This document shows, piece by piece, positions 16,585-26,343 of a stretch of 64,000 nt of DNA. How positions within the stretch are numbered: position 1 is the first letter of the stretch; every line of letters begins with the position of its first letter. The DNA comes from Nocardioidaceae bacterium. Lineage in GTDB: Bacteria > Actinomycetota > Actinomycetes > Propionibacteriales > Nocardioidaceae. The notes under the pieces are model-generated. The model did no database searches and was not told where the DNA came from. It was given only the letters and a program-made list of their open reading frames with translations. A program made the translations under genes and the position numbers. The stretch lies in the NCBI GenBank assembly GCA_030655315.1, contig JAURVT010000001.1, positions 62,001-126,000 on the forward strand. The letters are read 5' to 3'.

Positions 16585-17595
16585 GTGGACCTCGCCCTCG
16601 TGATGGTCGTGGCCGTCGTGCTCGTCGCACTGGTCTTCGACTACACCAACGGCTTCCACGACGCCGCCAACGCGATCGCCACGTCGATCTCCACGCGCGC
16701 GCTGACCCCGCGCGTCGCCCTCGCGATGGCGGCGGTGATGAACTTCCTGGGCGCCTTCCTCGGCACCGAGGTGGCCGACACGATCGGCTCGATCATCGCC
16801 ACCGGTGTCGAGGGCGACGGGCTGCACGGCCTGACGGTCGTGCTGGGCGCGCTGGTCGGCGCGATCACCTGGAACCTCATCACCTGGTACTACGGCCTGC
16901 CGTCGTCGTCCTCGCACGCCCTGATCGGCGGTCTCGTGGGCGCCGGCCTGGCGTCGTCGAGCGCGGTCAAGTGGGACGCCGTCATCGACAAGGTCCTGAT
17001 CCCGATGGTGCTCTCGCCGCTGATCGGGTTCGCCGGCGCGTTCGCGCTGATGCTCGCCATCATGTGGGGCTTCCGCAACGCCAACCCCGGCAAGGTCAAC
17101 CGGAACTTCAAGATCGCCCAGACCGTCTCGGCGGCGGCGATGGCCCTCGGCCACGGCCTGCAGGACGCCCAGAAGACGATGGGCGTCATCTTCCTGGCGC
17201 TGCTCGCGGGCGGCTACTACTCCGCCGACGACGGCATCCCGTTCTGGGTCAAGGTCTCGGCCGCCACCGCCATCTCGCTCGGCACCTACTCCGGCGGCTG
17301 GCGCATCATGCGCACCCTCGGGCGCCGCATCATCGACCTCGACCCGCCCCGCGGGTTCGCCTCGGAGACCGTCGCCGCCACCGTCCTCTACGTGATGGCG
17401 ATCGGTCTCGGCGCCCCCGTCTCCACCACCCACACGATCACCTCGTCGGTGATGGGCGCCGGCGCCACCAAGCGCTTCAGCGCCGTCCGGTGGGGCGTCG
17501 CCCGCGGCATCGTCACCGCCTGGATCGTCACCATCCCCGCCGCGGCCGTCGTCGCGGCCGCCGCCTATGGCATCGGCCAGACCTTCCTCCCCTGA
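16585..17595 (+). CDS. pit: Low-affinity inorganic phosphate transporter (PiT family)
   Basis: A 336-residue membrane protein with about ten helices. Both PiT signature repeats are present: ALVFDYTNGFHDAANAIATSISTRALTP near the N-terminus and AMALGHGLQDAQKTMGVIFLAL in the middle. GLPSSSSHALIGGLVGA and GAPVSTTHTITSSVMGAGA are the paired re-entrant motifs. It imports metal-phosphate complexes using the proton gradient. It is downstream of its DUF47 partner and convergent with pstB; a double hairpin separates them. Confidence 0.93.
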   Translation: MDLALVMVVAVVLVALVFDYTNGFHDAANAIATSISTRALTPRVALAMAAVMNFLGAFLGTEVADTIGSIIATGVEGDGLHGLTVVLGALVGAITWNLITWYYGLPSSSSHALIGGLVGAGLASSSAVKWDAVIDKVLIPMVLSPLIGFAGAFALMLAIMWGFRNANPGKVNRNFKIAQTVSAAAMALGHGLQDAQKTMGVIFLALLAGGYYSADDGIPFWVKVSAATAISLGTYSGGWRIMRTLGRRIIDLDPPRGFASETVAATVLYVMAIGLGAPVSTTHTITSSVMGAGATKRFSAVRWGVARGIVTAWIVTIPAAAVVAAAAYGIGQTFLP

Positions 17596-17602
17596 ACGCA
17601 GC

Positions 17603-17640
17603 TCGGACCAGACACCACGTGAACGTGGTACCTGGTCCGA
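17603..17640. repeat. Palindromic repeat unit 1 (hairpin) between pit and pstB
   Basis: 38 nt with arms TCGGACCAGACACCACGT and ACGTGGTACCTGGTCCGA around GA, giving an 18-bp stem with two mismatches. The second copy starts exactly 60 nt later. It probably serves as a bidirectional terminator for the convergent pit and pstB transcripts. Confidence 0.75.
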
Positions 17641-17662
17641 AGCATGGGAGATCTACCGTGCG

Positions 17663-17700
17663 TCGGACCCATCACCACGTGAACGTGGTGTCTGGTCCGA
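17663..17700. repeat. Palindromic repeat unit 2 (hairpin) between pit and pstB
   Basis: 38 nt with the same core (CACCACGT-GA-ACGTGGTG) as unit 1. The right arm is the exact complement of unit 1's left arm, so the pair could also fold as one long stem. There are three mismatches within its own stem. It lies 11 bp after the pstB stop. Confidence 0.75.
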
Positions 17701-17710
17701 CGCGCAGGAA

Positions 17711-18490
17711 TCAGCCGAACCGACCCTGGATGTAGGCCTCGGTGGCCTCCTCGTCGGGGTTGGAGAAGATCTTCGTGGTCTGGCCGACCTCGACGAGGCG
17801 GCCGGGCTTGCCGACACCGGCGAGGTTGAAGAAGGCCGTCTCCTCGGAGACGCGGGCGGCCTGCTGCATGTTGTGGGTGACGATGACGATCGTGTACTGC
17901 TCCTTGAGCTCGTGGATCAGGTCCTCGATCGCGCTCGTGGAGATGGGGTCCAGGGCCGAGCAGGGCTCGTCCATGAGCAGCACCTGGGGCTCGACGGCGA
18001 CGGCGCGGGCGATGCACAGGCGCTGCTGCTGACCACCGGACAGGCTGGAGCCGGGCTTGCCGAGGCGGTCCTTGACCTCGACCCAGAGATTGGACGCGCG
18101 CAGCGAGCGCTCGACGATGACGTCGGCGTCGGCCTTCTTCATCCGCTTGCTGTTGAGCTTGCTGCCCGCGAGGACGTTGTCGTAGATCGACATCGTCGGG
18201 AACGGGTTGGGGCGCTGGAAGACCATGCCGATCTGGCGGCGGACGGCGACGGGGTCGATGTCGGCGCCGTAGAGGTCCTGGCCGTCGATGAGGACCTTGC
18301 CCTCGACGCGCGCGCCGGGGATGACCTCGTGCATGCGGTTCAGCGAGCGCAGGAAGGTGGACTTGCCGCAACCGGACGGACCGATGAACGCGGTGACCGA
18401 GCGGGCTCGGATCGGGATGGTGACGCCCTCGACGGCGAGGAAGTCGCCGTAGTAGATGTCGAGGTCGGAGACGTCGATGCTCTTGGCCAT
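17711..18490 (-). CDS. pstB: Phosphate ABC transporter ATP-binding protein PstB
   Basis: 259 residues. The Walker A motif is [19 protein letters not shown], the Q-loop is [20 protein letters not shown], the signature is [16 protein letters not shown], Walker B is [16 protein letters not shown] and the H-loop His is in [12 protein letters not shown]. It is the cytoplasmic ATPase of the high-affinity phosphate importer and the last gene of pstSCAB. The start is ATG 18490 with a GAGGG-like ribosome-binding site. Confidence 0.97.
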   Translation of the reverse strand: MAKSIDVSDLDIYYGDFLAVEGVTIPIRARSVTAFIGPSGCGKSTFLRSLNRMHEVIPGARVEGKVLIDGQDLYGADIDPVAVRRQIGMVFQRPNPFPTMSIYDNVLAGSKLNSKRMKKADADVIVERSLRASNLWVEVKDRLGKPGSSLSGGQQQRLCIARAVAVEPQVLLMDEPCSALDPISTSAIEDLIHELKEQYTIVIVTHNMQQAARVSEETAFFNLAGVGKPGRLVEVGQTTKIFSNPDEEATEAYIQGRFG

Positions 18491-18522
18491 GAGTTGATTC
18501 TTCCCTCTCGAGGTGCCGTTGA

Positions 18523-19605
18523 CTAGCGCTCGCCCTTGGGCGAGAACACGTAGGACACCAGGCGTGCCACCAGGTTGAGCAGCATCACGATGATCATCAG
18601 GACGAGGGCCGCTCCCCAGGCCCGGTCGATGCTCGGCCCCGGCGGGAAGCCCGGGCTCTGGATCGAGTTGAACGCGAAGACCGGCAGCGTCGCCATCCGG
18701 CCGTCGAAGATGTTGAAGTTGACCGAGTCGCTGACGCCGACGGTGATGAGCAGCGGCGCGGTCTCGCCGATCACGCGGGCGATGGCCAGCGTCACGCCGG
18801 TGACGATGCCCGCGAGGGCCGTGGGGAGCACGACCTTGACGATGGTGCGCCACTTGGGCACGCCGAGGGCGTAGGAGGCCTCGCGCAGCTCGTTGGGGAC
18901 CAGCTTGAGCATCTCCTCGACCGAGCGGACGACCACGGGGATCATCAGCACGGCCAGGGCGACGGCGCCGGCGAAGCCCATCCGGACGCCCGGCCCGAAG
19001 AACACCACGAACAGGGCGTAGGCGAAGAGGCCGGCGACGATGGACGGGATGCCCGTCATGACGTCGACGAGGAACCGGATCCAGCCCGACAGGCGGTTGT
19101 TGGCGCCGTACTCGACCAGGTAGATCGCGGTGAAGACGCCGATCGGGACCGACATCACCGTGGTGGCCAGCGTGATCAGGAGCGTGCCCCAGATCGCGTG
19201 GTAGATGCCGCCGCCCTCGCCGATCACGTTGCGCATCGAGAAGGTGAAGAAGTCGATGCCCATGACGGACGCGCCGTTGCTGACGACGGTGTACATGATC
19301 TGGGCCAGCGGCACCATCGCGAGCGCGAAGGCGCTGGTCACCAGGATCGTCACGAGGCGGTCGATCGCCTTGCGGCTGCCCTCGACCGACGTGGACCACA
19401 GCGGGACCACGATGACGACGACGAGCCAGGCCAGGAACACGGCGGGCACCCAGCCGAAGCCGAGGGCGCGGAACCCGAGGGCCAGCAGCACCGCGGCGAC
19501 GGCGGTGAAGGTGCCGGTGCGACGGGGCAGGCTGGGCTGCTTGAGGGACGGACCGTCACCCAGGCCCGAGGGGCCGGTGGTGCGGGGGGAGGTGTCGACG
19601 GACAT
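18523..19605 (-). CDS. pstA: Phosphate ABC transporter permease PstA
   Basis: A 360-residue permease. After an extended N-terminus with two extra hydrophobic segments ([19 protein letters not shown] and [11 protein letters not shown]) comes the six-helix permease core. This includes [28 protein letters not shown] and the ATPase-coupling EAA loop [32 protein letters not shown]. Its length exceeds E. coli PstA (about 296 residues) because of the N-terminal extension. The ATG lies one base after the pstC stop. Confidence 0.96.
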   Translation of the reverse strand: MSVDTSPRTTGPSGLGDGPSLKQPSLPRRTGTFTAVAAVLLALGFRALGFGWVPAVFLAWLVVVIVVPLWSTSVEGSRKAIDRLVTILVTSAFALAMVPLAQIMYTVVSNGASVMGIDFFTFSMRNVIGEGGGIYHAIWGTLLITLATTVMSVPIGVFTAIYLVEYGANNRLSGWIRFLVDVMTGIPSIVAGLFAYALFVVFFGPGVRMGFAGAVALAVLMIPVVVRSVEEMLKLVPNELREASYALGVPKWRTIVKVVLPTALAGIVTGVTLAIARVIGETAPLLITVGVSDSVNFNIFDGRMATLPVFAFNSIQSPGFPPGPSIDRAWGAALVLMIIVMLLNLVARLVSYVFSPKGER

Positions 19606-19606
19606 G

Positions 19607-20545
19607 TCAGTTCGCTCCCGAGAACTCGCGACGGCGGTTGACGACCCAGCGGGCGGCGAAGTTGACCGCGAAGGTGATGATGAAGAGCACCAGGCCGCTC
19701 GCGATGAGGGCGTTGATGGTCAGGCCGCTCGACTCCTTGAACTGCAGGGCGATGTTGGCCGGGATGGTGCTGGGGTTGGTCGAGCTGATCAGGTTGAAGG
19801 TGACGACCCCGCTGGCCGAGAGGACCATCGCGACGGCCATCGTCTCGCCGAGCGCCCGGCCGAGGCCGAGCATGGCGCCACCGACGATGCCCGAGCGGGC
19901 GTAGGGCAGGACGGTCATCCGGATCATCTCCCAGCGCGTGGCGCCGAGGGCCAGGGCGGCCTCCTCGTGCAGGCGCGGCGTCTGCAGGAAGATCTCGCGG
20001 GTGATCGCGGTGATGATCGGCAGGATCATCACGGCGAGGACGACGCCCGCGGTGAAGAAGGTGCGGCCGGTGGCCGAGAACGGGCCGGCGAAGAAGGGCA
20101 GGAAGCCGAGGTTCTCGTCCAGCCAGCGGTAGGCGGGGACGAGCTGTCCGGCGAGGACCTCGCGGCCCCAGAGGCCGTAGACCACCGAGGGCACCGCGGC
20201 GAGCAGGTCGATCAGGTAGCCGAGCACCTGGGCGACGCGGCGGGGCGCGTAGTGCGAGATGAAGAGCGCCACGGCGATGGCCAGAGGCAGCGCGATGATC
20301 AGGGCGACGAGCGCGGCGTACAGCGTGCCGAAGACGAGGGGGCCGACGAAGCGGGCGAACGACGTGCCGCTCTTCACCTCGTCGGGGGCGGCGGCGATGC
20401 CGGGGATGCCCTGGATGGTGAGGAAGACCGCGACACCGGCCAGGATCACCAGGATCAGGATGCCGGCTCCCGTGGAGATGCCGGCGAAGATGCGGTCACC
20501 ACGGCGGACGACGGGACGTTCGCTCTTGCTCGTGGTCTGGGACAC
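19607..20545 (-). CDS. pstC: Phosphate ABC transporter permease PstC
   Basis: 312 residues from GTG 20545, with AGGAG nine bases upstream. It is a six-helix permease: GAGILILVILAGVAVFLTIQG, GTLYAALVALIIALPLAIAVALFISHY, and the coupling loop HEEAALALGATRWEMIRMTVLPYARSGIVGGAMLGLGRALGETMAVAMV. It pairs with PstA to form the channel. The operon order is pstS-pstC-pstA-pstB. Confidence 0.96.
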   Translation of the reverse strand: MSQTTSKSERPVVRRGDRIFAGISTGAGILILVILAGVAVFLTIQGIPGIAAAPDEVKSGTSFARFVGPLVFGTLYAALVALIIALPLAIAVALFISHYAPRRVAQVLGYLIDLLAAVPSVVYGLWGREVLAGQLVPAYRWLDENLGFLPFFAGPFSATGRTFFTAGVVLAVMILPIITAITREIFLQTPRLHEEAALALGATRWEMIRMTVLPYARSGIVGGAMLGLGRALGETMAVAMVLSASGVVTFNLISSTNPSTIPANIALQFKESSGLTINALIASGLVLFIITFAVNFAARWVVNRRREFSGAN

Positions 20546-20592
20546 GGGGTGCTCCTGGAACCTGGACGGGACGGGGACCACCCGCCGGCGGA

Positions 20593-21696
20593 TCAGCTGA
20601 TCTTCTCGACGATCGGCCGGATCGTGGCCTCGAGGTCCTCCGAGATGGGAGCCGAGCCGGCGCCCTTCGCGGCGGCCTCCTGGCCCTCCTGGCTCGACAC
20701 GTAGGTCAGGAAGCCCTTGACGAGCTCGCCCTGCGCCGCGTCCTCGTACTTCTCGCACGCGATCATGTACGAGACGAGGACGATCGGGTAGACGCCCGAC
20801 TCGGTGGTGGTGCGGTTGACGGTGAAGGCGATGTCGCCCGCGTCGCGACCCTCGACCTGGGTGCTCTCGTCGAGCACGGCGGCCGCGGCGTCGGCGGTGG
20901 GCTCGACGAACGCGTCGCCGACCCCGATCTTGGCGACACCGAGGTCGCCGGCCTGGCTGGCGTCGGCGTAGCCGATGGTGCCGTCGCCGCCCTGGACGGC
21001 CGACACGACGCCGGAGGTGCCTTCGGCGCCCTCGCCGCCCTGGATCGGCCAGGTCTGGATGGCGCCGCCGGACCAGGTGCCGCCCGAGGTCTGGTCGAGG
21101 TAGTCGGTGAAGTTCTCGGTGGTGCCCGAGTCGTCCGAGCGGTGCACCGGCGTGATGGCGGTGTTCGGCAGGTCGGCGTCGGGGTTGTCGGCGGCGATCT
21201 TCGGGTCGTCCCAGGTGGTGACGGTGCCCTCGAAGATGTCGCCGACGACGGCGGGGGTCAGGTTGAGCTCGTCGACGCCCTCCAGGTTGTAGATGACGGC
21301 GATGGGGCTGACGTAGGTCGGCACCTCGACGATGTTGCCGCCGCAGCGGTCCTTGGCCCCGGTGAGCTCGTCGTCCTCGAGGTAGGCGTCCGAGCCGGCG
21401 AAGTCGATGCCGCCGGCGATGAACTGCTCGCGGCCACCGCCCGAGCCGACCGGGTCGTAGTTGACGGTCACGTCGGGGTTGGCCGACTGGAAGCCCTGCT
21501 GCCAGGCCGACACGGCGGCCTCCTGCGAGCTGGCGCCCGCGCCGCTGAGGGTGCCCGAGAGGCTCTCGCCGCTCGACGACGCGTCCGAGCCGGCCGAGCC
21601 GGTGTCCTCGTTGCCCGCGCCACAGGCGGAGAGGGCCGCGGCGAGCATGAGGGCGGCGCCGGCGGGAGCGACGACGCGCTTGATGGTGCGGTTCAC
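20593..21696 (-). CDS. pstS: Phosphate-binding lipoprotein PstS
   Basis: 367 residues with a lipoprotein signal peptide whose lipobox is ALSAC (Cys25), followed by a Ser/Gly-rich linker. The binding domain shows LSGAGASSQEAAVSAWQQGF, NYDPVGSGGGREQFIAGGIDFAGSDAYL and HRSDDSGTTENFTDYL, the loops that hold phosphate in PstS proteins. It captures phosphate at the outer face for PstCA. A two-unit PHO box lies about 125-145 nt upstream, so expression should be induced by phosphate starvation. Confidence 0.97.
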   Translation of the reverse strand: MNRTIKRVVAPAGAALMLAAALSACGAGNEDTGSAGSDASSSGESLSGTLSGAGASSQEAAVSAWQQGFQSANPDVTVNYDPVGSGGGREQFIAGGIDFAGSDAYLEDDELTGAKDRCGGNIVEVPTYVSPIAVIYNLEGVDELNLTPAVVGDIFEGTVTTWDDPKIAADNPDADLPNTAITPVHRSDDSGTTENFTDYLDQTSGGTWSGGAIQTWPIQGGEGAEGTSGVVSAVQGGDGTIGYADASQAGDLGVAKIGVGDAFVEPTADAAAAVLDESTQVEGRDAGDIAFTVNRTTTESGVYPIVLVSYMIACEKYEDAAQGELVKGFLTYVSSQEGQEAAAKGAGSAPISEDLEATIRPIVEKIS

Positions 21697-21818
21697 AGAT
21701 GTCCCCTTAAGGAATCACTCGACAGGTGCGAGACAGTGGGTGCGAAGACGGTGGGCGAGGACCGTGGTCCTCGACGTTCCAGTGGGACGTTAGGGAGCCG
21801 AGGTGACTCGACCGACCG

Positions 21819-21841
21819 CCCAGGGTGAACGCACGGTGAAC
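21819..21841 (-). promoter_or_regulatory. PHO box (PhoP-binding repeats) of pstS
   Basis: Read toward pstS, the units are GTTCACCGTGC and GTTCACCCTGG, two 11-nt direct repeats matching the actinobacterial PhoP consensus. A TAACGT -10 box lies downstream at 21787-21792, placing the box against the -35 region. A further lone GTTCAC half-site is at 21891-21896. Confidence 0.8.
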
Positions 21842-21921
21842 CCTCCAGGACCAGATCCTCTCGAACGGACGAGCCTGAGAGGTACGTCACGTGAACGACC
21901 CCGGGAACCCGGGGTCGAACC

Positions 21922-22845
21922 TCAAGCGGACGGGAACGTCTCGTGGCCGAGCACGCGGCCGTGCCGGTGGTGCACGACGACCGCGCTGCCGGGCTCGATC
22001 GTGCCGATGCCGGACACGCCGAGGGCCGTCCAGAGGGTGGGCAGGACGGGGCGGTGGGTGCACACGACGGTGCTGGCGCGCCGGTCGAGCAGGTCGTGCG
22101 CGACGGCCGCGGCCATGCCGGGGGTGGGGGCGCCGCCGGGGCGCTCGGACTCGGCCAGGCGGTGGTCCACCACGGCGCTCACGCCCGCCGATCGCGACCA
22201 CGGCGCGAGCGTGGACGTGCAGCGCGTGGCGGGGCTCGTCCAGGCCTCTTCGGCCGCGTAGGCGTCCACCAGGCCGGGCAGCCGGCGGGCCGACGCCTCG
22301 CCCGCGGGGGTGAGGGGGCGCGCGAGGTCGTCCCCGCGCCAGCGCTTGCGCGGCCGCGCCTCGGCGTGGCGCACGAGGAGCAGCGGTCGGGCGCGGTGCG
22401 CCCGCCGGTAGACCGCGAGGGCGAAGTCGGCCAGGACGACGCGGTCGCGGTCCCACGTCATGAGGGCGGCGGCCACGTCGAGCGGGGCCCAGCGCACCTC
22501 GTCCACCTCGTGGTTGGGCTCGTACTCGACCGGGTCGATGCCCCCGATGGGCCGCGCGCTCCAGTAGGTGACGTGCTTGACGCCGGCCCCGCCGCGCAGG
22601 GCGTAGGTGCTGCCCTGGAGCCGGACGCCGAGCCGCACGCGGACGCCGGTCTCCTCCTCGGTCTCGCGGACCGCGCAGCCGGCCAGCACCTCGCCCGGGT
22701 CGAGCTTGCCCTTGGGCAGGCTCCAGTCGTCGTACTTGGGCCGGTGGATCACCAGCACCTCGACGCGGTGGTCGGCCTTGGCCGTGCCCGGCTCACGCCG
22801 CCACACGACGGTGCCGGCGGCCTGGACCACGGGGACGCGGGGCAC
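21922..22845 (-). CDS. mutT1: MutT1-type Nudix hydrolase fused to a histidine phosphatase domain
   Basis: 307 residues from GTG 22845. Residues about 1-150 are a Nudix domain with the box PKGKLDPGEVLAGCAVRETEEETGV. Residues about 165-307 are a histidine phosphatase domain opening with RPLLLVRHAEARPRKRW and containing STVVCTHRPVLPTL. This is the mycobacterial MutT1 architecture, which hydrolyses 8-oxo-(d)GTP and diadenosine polyphosphates. The position beside ppk1 also matches Mycobacterium. It removes oxidised nucleotides and may degrade ApnA. It lies 77 bp downstream of ppk1 on the same strand. Confidence 0.9.
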   Translation of the reverse strand: MPRVPVVQAAGTVVWRREPGTAKADHRVEVLVIHRPKYDDWSLPKGKLDPGEVLAGCAVRETEEETGVRVRLGVRLQGSTYALRGGAGVKHVTYWSARPIGGIDPVEYEPNHEVDEVRWAPLDVAAALMTWDRDRVVLADFALAVYRRAHRARPLLLVRHAEARPRKRWRGDDLARPLTPAGEASARRLPGLVDAYAAEEAWTSPATRCTSTLAPWSRSAGVSAVVDHRLAESERPGGAPTPGMAAAVAHDLLDRRASTVVCTHRPVLPTLWTALGVSGIGTIEPGSAVVVHHRHGRVLGHETFPSA

Positions 22846-22922
22846 GCCCCGCAGTCTGTCAGGTACGCGTGAGGACGGCGCGCCCTCCTGGGCCCGGTGG
22901 TGCGGCACGGTCGAGGCCGACG

Positions 22923-25178
22923 TCAGCGGGACGTGCGCCGGCCGAACGGCCAGCCGCGGGCGGCCCGGGTGCCGGCACCGGGGCGACGGCCGTCGGTGGC
23001 CGCCTCGTGGCGCTGGCGCGCACGACGCTCGCGGGTCTTGGCGATCAGCCAGGCCTGCAGGTCGAGCAGCGGGGTGCCGTCCTCGGCGAGGTGGTGCCGG
23101 GTCCAGACGCCGTCCGGCCCGAGCCACCACGCGGACGTTTCGTCCGACACCGACTTCTCGAGCAGCTCGCCGAGCTCGTCGACGTGCTTAGCGGTCGGGA
23201 TCTGGACGAGCGCCTCGACGCGTCGGTCGAGGTTGCGGTGCATGAGGTCGGCCGAGCCGATCCAGGCCTGCGCGTCGCCGCCGTTGGCGAACCAGAAGAT
23301 CCGGCTGTGCTCGAGGAAGCGGCCGAGGATGCTGCGGACGCGGATCGTCTCGGACAGCCCCGGCACTCCCGGGCGCAGCGTGCAGATGCCGCGCGTCACG
23401 AGGTCGACCGGCACGCCGGCGCGCGACGCGGCGAACAGCGCGTCGATGACGAGCTCGTCGACCAGGGAGTTGACCTTGATCCGGATCAGCGCCGGACGGC
23501 CGGCGCGGTGGTGCTCGACCTCGCGCTCGATCAGGTCGAGGATGCCGGTCCGGACGCCCGCCGGGGCGACGAGCAGGCGGCGGTAGTCCTCGTGGCGGGA
23601 GTAGCCCGACAGGTTGTTGAACAGGTCGGTGAGGTCGTCGGCGATCTCGGTGTCCGACGTCAGCAGGCCGACGTCCTCGTACATCCGGGCGGTCTTGGGG
23701 TTGTAGTTGCCGGTGCCGACGTGCGCGTAGCGGCGCAGGCCGTCGGGCTCGTCGCGGACGACGAGCGACAGCTTGCAGTGGGTCTTGAGGCCGACCATGC
23801 CGTAGACGACGTGGCAGCCGGCGCGCTCGAGCTTGCGCGCCCAGCGGATGTTGGCCTGCTCGTCGAAGCGGGCCTTGATCTCGACCAGGACGAGCACCTG
23901 CTTGCCCGAGCGGGCCGCGTCGACGAGGGAGTCGATCAGCGGGGAGTCGCCCGAGGTGCGGTACAGCGTCATCTTGATCGCGAGGACCTTGGGGTCGGCC
24001 GCGGCCTGCTCCACGAAGCGCTGGACGCTCGTGGCGAACGAGTCGTAGGGGTGGTGGACGAGCACGTCGCGCTCGCGCAGCGCCGCGAACATGTCGGCGG
24101 GGCTCGCGGTCTCGACCTCGGCCAGGTGCGGGTGCGTGCCCGGCACGAAGGGGTCGAACTTGAGCTCGGCGTGGTCGAGGTCGGCCACCTGGTTCAGGCT
24201 GCGCAGGTCCAGCGGCCCGGGCAGGCGGAACACCTCGTCGGCGGTGACGTCGAGCTCGGAGACCAGCAGGTCGAGGATCTGGTCGTCGATCGACTCCTCG
24301 ACCTCCAGGCGCACCGGCGGGCCGAACTTGCGGCGCAGCAGCTCCTTCTCGAGCGCCTGCAGGAGGTTCTCGGCGTCGTCCTCCTCGACCTCGAGGTCCT
24401 CGTTGCGGGTGACGCGGAAGGTGTGGTGCGCGACCACGTCCATGCCCGGGAAGAGCAGGTCGAGGTGCGCGGCGATGACCTCGTCGAGCGGGACGAACCG
24501 CTCGGGCCCGACCCGCACCCAGCGGTCGAAGTTCGGGGGCACCTTGACGCGGGCGAAGTGCTCCTTGCCCGTCGTGGGGTTGCGGATGACGACGGCGAGG
24601 TTGAGCGATAGCCCCGAGATGTACGGGAACGGGTGCGCGGGGTCGACGGCCAGCGGCGTCAGGACCGGGAAGACGCGCTCGCGGTACTTCTCGCTCGCGG
24701 CCTTGCGCTCGTCCTCGGTGAGCTCGTTCCAGCGCAGCAGGGCGATCCCGGCCTCGGCGAGCGCGGGCACGAGCTCGCGGCGGAACACCTCGCCCTGGCG
24801 CAGCATCAGGTCGTGGCTGGTGCGCAGGCTCTGCGCGAGCACCTCGCGCGGGTTGAGACCGCTGACCGAGCGGACGGCCACGCCCGCGGCCATCCGTCGC
24901 TTGAGCCCGGCGACGCGCACCATGAAGAACTCGTCCAGGTTGCTCGCGAAGATCGCCCCGAACCGCACCCGCTCGAGCAGCGGCAGGTCGGGGTCCTCCA
25001 CCAGCTCGAGCACGCGCTCGTTGAACGTCAGCCAGGACAGCTCGCGGTCGAGGAAGCGGTCCTCGGGGAGCGGTCCGTCGACGGGGTCGTACGGGGGGTC
25101 GACGTCGAAGGAGTCAGGTGAGGCGGGCGCGTCCTCGACGGGCACGGCCTCGCTCTCGGTGAGGTGGTCGGCGGGCAT
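22923..25178 (-). CDS. ppk1: Polyphosphate kinase 1
   Basis: A 751-residue enzyme that polymerises the gamma-phosphate of ATP into polyphosphate. The N domain has [25 protein letters not shown] and [18 protein letters not shown]. The catalytic phospholipase-D-like domains show [44 protein letters not shown] and the autophosphorylated His of [20 protein letters not shown]. The C-terminal domain has [19 protein letters not shown] and [17 protein letters not shown]. The start is ATG 25178; a longer in-frame reading through the divergent promoter is not supported. The Arg-rich C-terminus is long. Confidence 0.96.
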   Translation of the reverse strand: MPADHLTESEAVPVEDAPASPDSFDVDPPYDPVDGPLPEDRFLDRELSWLTFNERVLELVEDPDLPLLERVRFGAIFASNLDEFFMVRVAGLKRRMAAGVAVRSVSGLNPREVLAQSLRTSHDLMLRQGEVFRRELVPALAEAGIALLRWNELTEDERKAASEKYRERVFPVLTPLAVDPAHPFPYISGLSLNLAVVIRNPTTGKEHFARVKVPPNFDRWVRVGPERFVPLDEVIAAHLDLLFPGMDVVAHHTFRVTRNEDLEVEEDDAENLLQALEKELLRRKFGPPVRLEVEESIDDQILDLLVSELDVTADEVFRLPGPLDLRSLNQVADLDHAELKFDPFVPGTHPHLAEVETASPADMFAALRERDVLVHHPYDSFATSVQRFVEQAAADPKVLAIKMTLYRTSGDSPLIDSLVDAARSGKQVLVLVEIKARFDEQANIRWARKLERAGCHVVYGMVGLKTHCKLSLVVRDEPDGLRRYAHVGTGNYNPKTARMYEDVGLLTSDTEIADDLTDLFNNLSGYSRHEDYRRLLVAPAGVRTGILDLIEREVEHHRAGRPALIRIKVNSLVDELVIDALFAASRAGVPVDLVTRGICTLRPGVPGLSETIRVRSILGRFLEHSRIFWFANGGDAQAWIGSADLMHRNLDRRVEALVQIPTAKHVDELGELLEKSVSDETSAWWLGPDGVWTRHHLAEDGTPLLDLQAWLIAKTRERRARQRHEAATDGRRPGAGTRAARGWPFGRRTSR

Positions 25179-25200
25179 GCCTGTGATGGTGGCACGGTGC

Positions 25201-25217
25201 GGTGAACGGCGGGTGAC
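25201..25217 (-). promoter_or_regulatory. Weak candidate PHO box upstream of ppk1
   Basis: GGTGAAC at 25201 and GGTGAC at 25212 on the plus strand are 11 nt apart, i.e. GTTCACC-like repeats facing ppk1. The pair is only 23 nt from the ppk1 ATG, which is close for an activator site, so it is listed cautiously. Confidence 0.25.
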
Positions 25218-25263
25218 GACCCGGGGTCCCCGGGGTCCGCCGCAGACGTCCACATACTGCCGG

Positions 25264-25269
25264 TATCTT
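25264..25269 (+). promoter_or_regulatory. -10 box (TATCTT) of the leaderless hydrolase promoter
   Basis: TATCTT, 6 nt, then ATG 25276. Confidence 0.5.
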
Positions 25270-25275
25270 GACCGG

Positions 25276-26322
25276 ATGGTCCCCTCGCCGAGTGCCCTGC
25301 TGACCGCGTCGCAGGCGCCGATCGCCCGAGCCGTTCTGTCGCTGCCGCCGGCCGTCGTCCGCCGGCTCGCCGGGGCACCCGTCGTCCGGGAGGGCCGCAC
25401 GCTCGACCCCGAGATGCAGCTGATCCTCAAGCTGCAGGCTGCGGCCGGCAAGCCCGCCGAGGAGCTCCCGCTGCCGCACGGGCGCGCGTCGATCGTCGCC
25501 GGCTCGGTGCTCGTCGGCGGCCGGCAGGCCGTCGGACGGGTCGTCGACCGCACCGTCGGAGGTCCCGCCGGCGGCCTGCGACTCCGCGTCTACCAGCCGA
25601 AGGGCGTCGTCGCGCCCGGGCCCGGCCTGCTCTTCATCCACGGCGGCGGGTGGATCTACGGCGACCTCGCCAGCCACGACGCGGTCTGCCGCTTCCTCGC
25701 CGAGCGCACCGGCGCCCGCGTCGTCGCGGTCGACTACCGCCTCGCGCCCGAGCACCCGTTCCCGGCCGCGGTGGACGACAGCTGGGCCGCGTGGACGTGG
25801 CTCGCCGAGCACGGTCACGAGGTCGGCATCGACGTCACCCGGCTCGCCGTCGGCGGCGACAGCGCGGGCGGCAACCTCGCCACCGTCGTCGCTCAGCGGG
25901 CGGTGCGCGAGGGCGCGCTCGTGCCGGCGTTCCAGCTGCTCGTCTACCCCGCGACCGACTTCGCCGAGGTCCGACCGAGCCGGCACGCCTTCGGCGAGGG
26001 CTTCTTCCTCACTACCGCGTTCATCGACCTCGCCAAGCGGCACTACACGTCGTCGGCGCCCGATCCGCGCGACTGGCGGCTGTCGCCGCTGCACGGCAAC
26101 CTCGAGGGCCTGCCCCCGGCGCACGTCGTCACCGCCGGCTTCGACCCGCTGGTCGACGAGGGTCGCGACTACGCCGACGCGATGCGCGCCGCGGGGGTCA
26201 CGGTGACGTACCGCTGCGAGGAGGGCCTGATCCACTCGTTCGCCAACATGGTAGGCATCGGCCGCTCCGGCCCGGCCGCCATGGCCCGCGCCGCCGAGGC
26301 CCTGCGCCGCGCGCTGGCCTGA
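25276..26322 (+). CDS. Alpha/beta hydrolase of the hormone-sensitive-lipase family
   Basis: 348 residues. The oxyanion motif is [18 protein letters not shown], and [20 protein letters not shown] is the classic HSL stretch. The nucleophile Ser is in [17 protein letters not shown], the acid is Asp in [11 protein letters not shown] and the base is His in GLIHSFANM. Such enzymes are carboxylesterases with medium-chain acyl substrates. No signal peptide is evident. It is divergent from ppk1 and convergent with mshD, with no obvious functional partner. The transcript is predicted to be leaderless. Confidence 0.9.
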   Translation: MVPSPSALLTASQAPIARAVLSLPPAVVRRLAGAPVVREGRTLDPEMQLILKLQAAAGKPAEELPLPHGRASIVAGSVLVGGRQAVGRVVDRTVGGPAGGLRLRVYQPKGVVAPGPGLLFIHGGGWIYGDLASHDAVCRFLAERTGARVVAVDYRLAPEHPFPAAVDDSWAAWTWLAEHGHEVGIDVTRLAVGGDSAGGNLATVVAQRAVREGALVPAFQLLVYPATDFAEVRPSRHAFGEGFFLTTAFIDLAKRHYTSSAPDPRDWRLSPLHGNLEGLPPAHVVTAGFDPLVDEGRDYADAMRAAGVTVTYRCEEGLIHSFANMVGIGRSGPAAMARAAEALRRALA

Positions 26323-26343
26323 CCCACGGGTGGGAGGCGCGGG

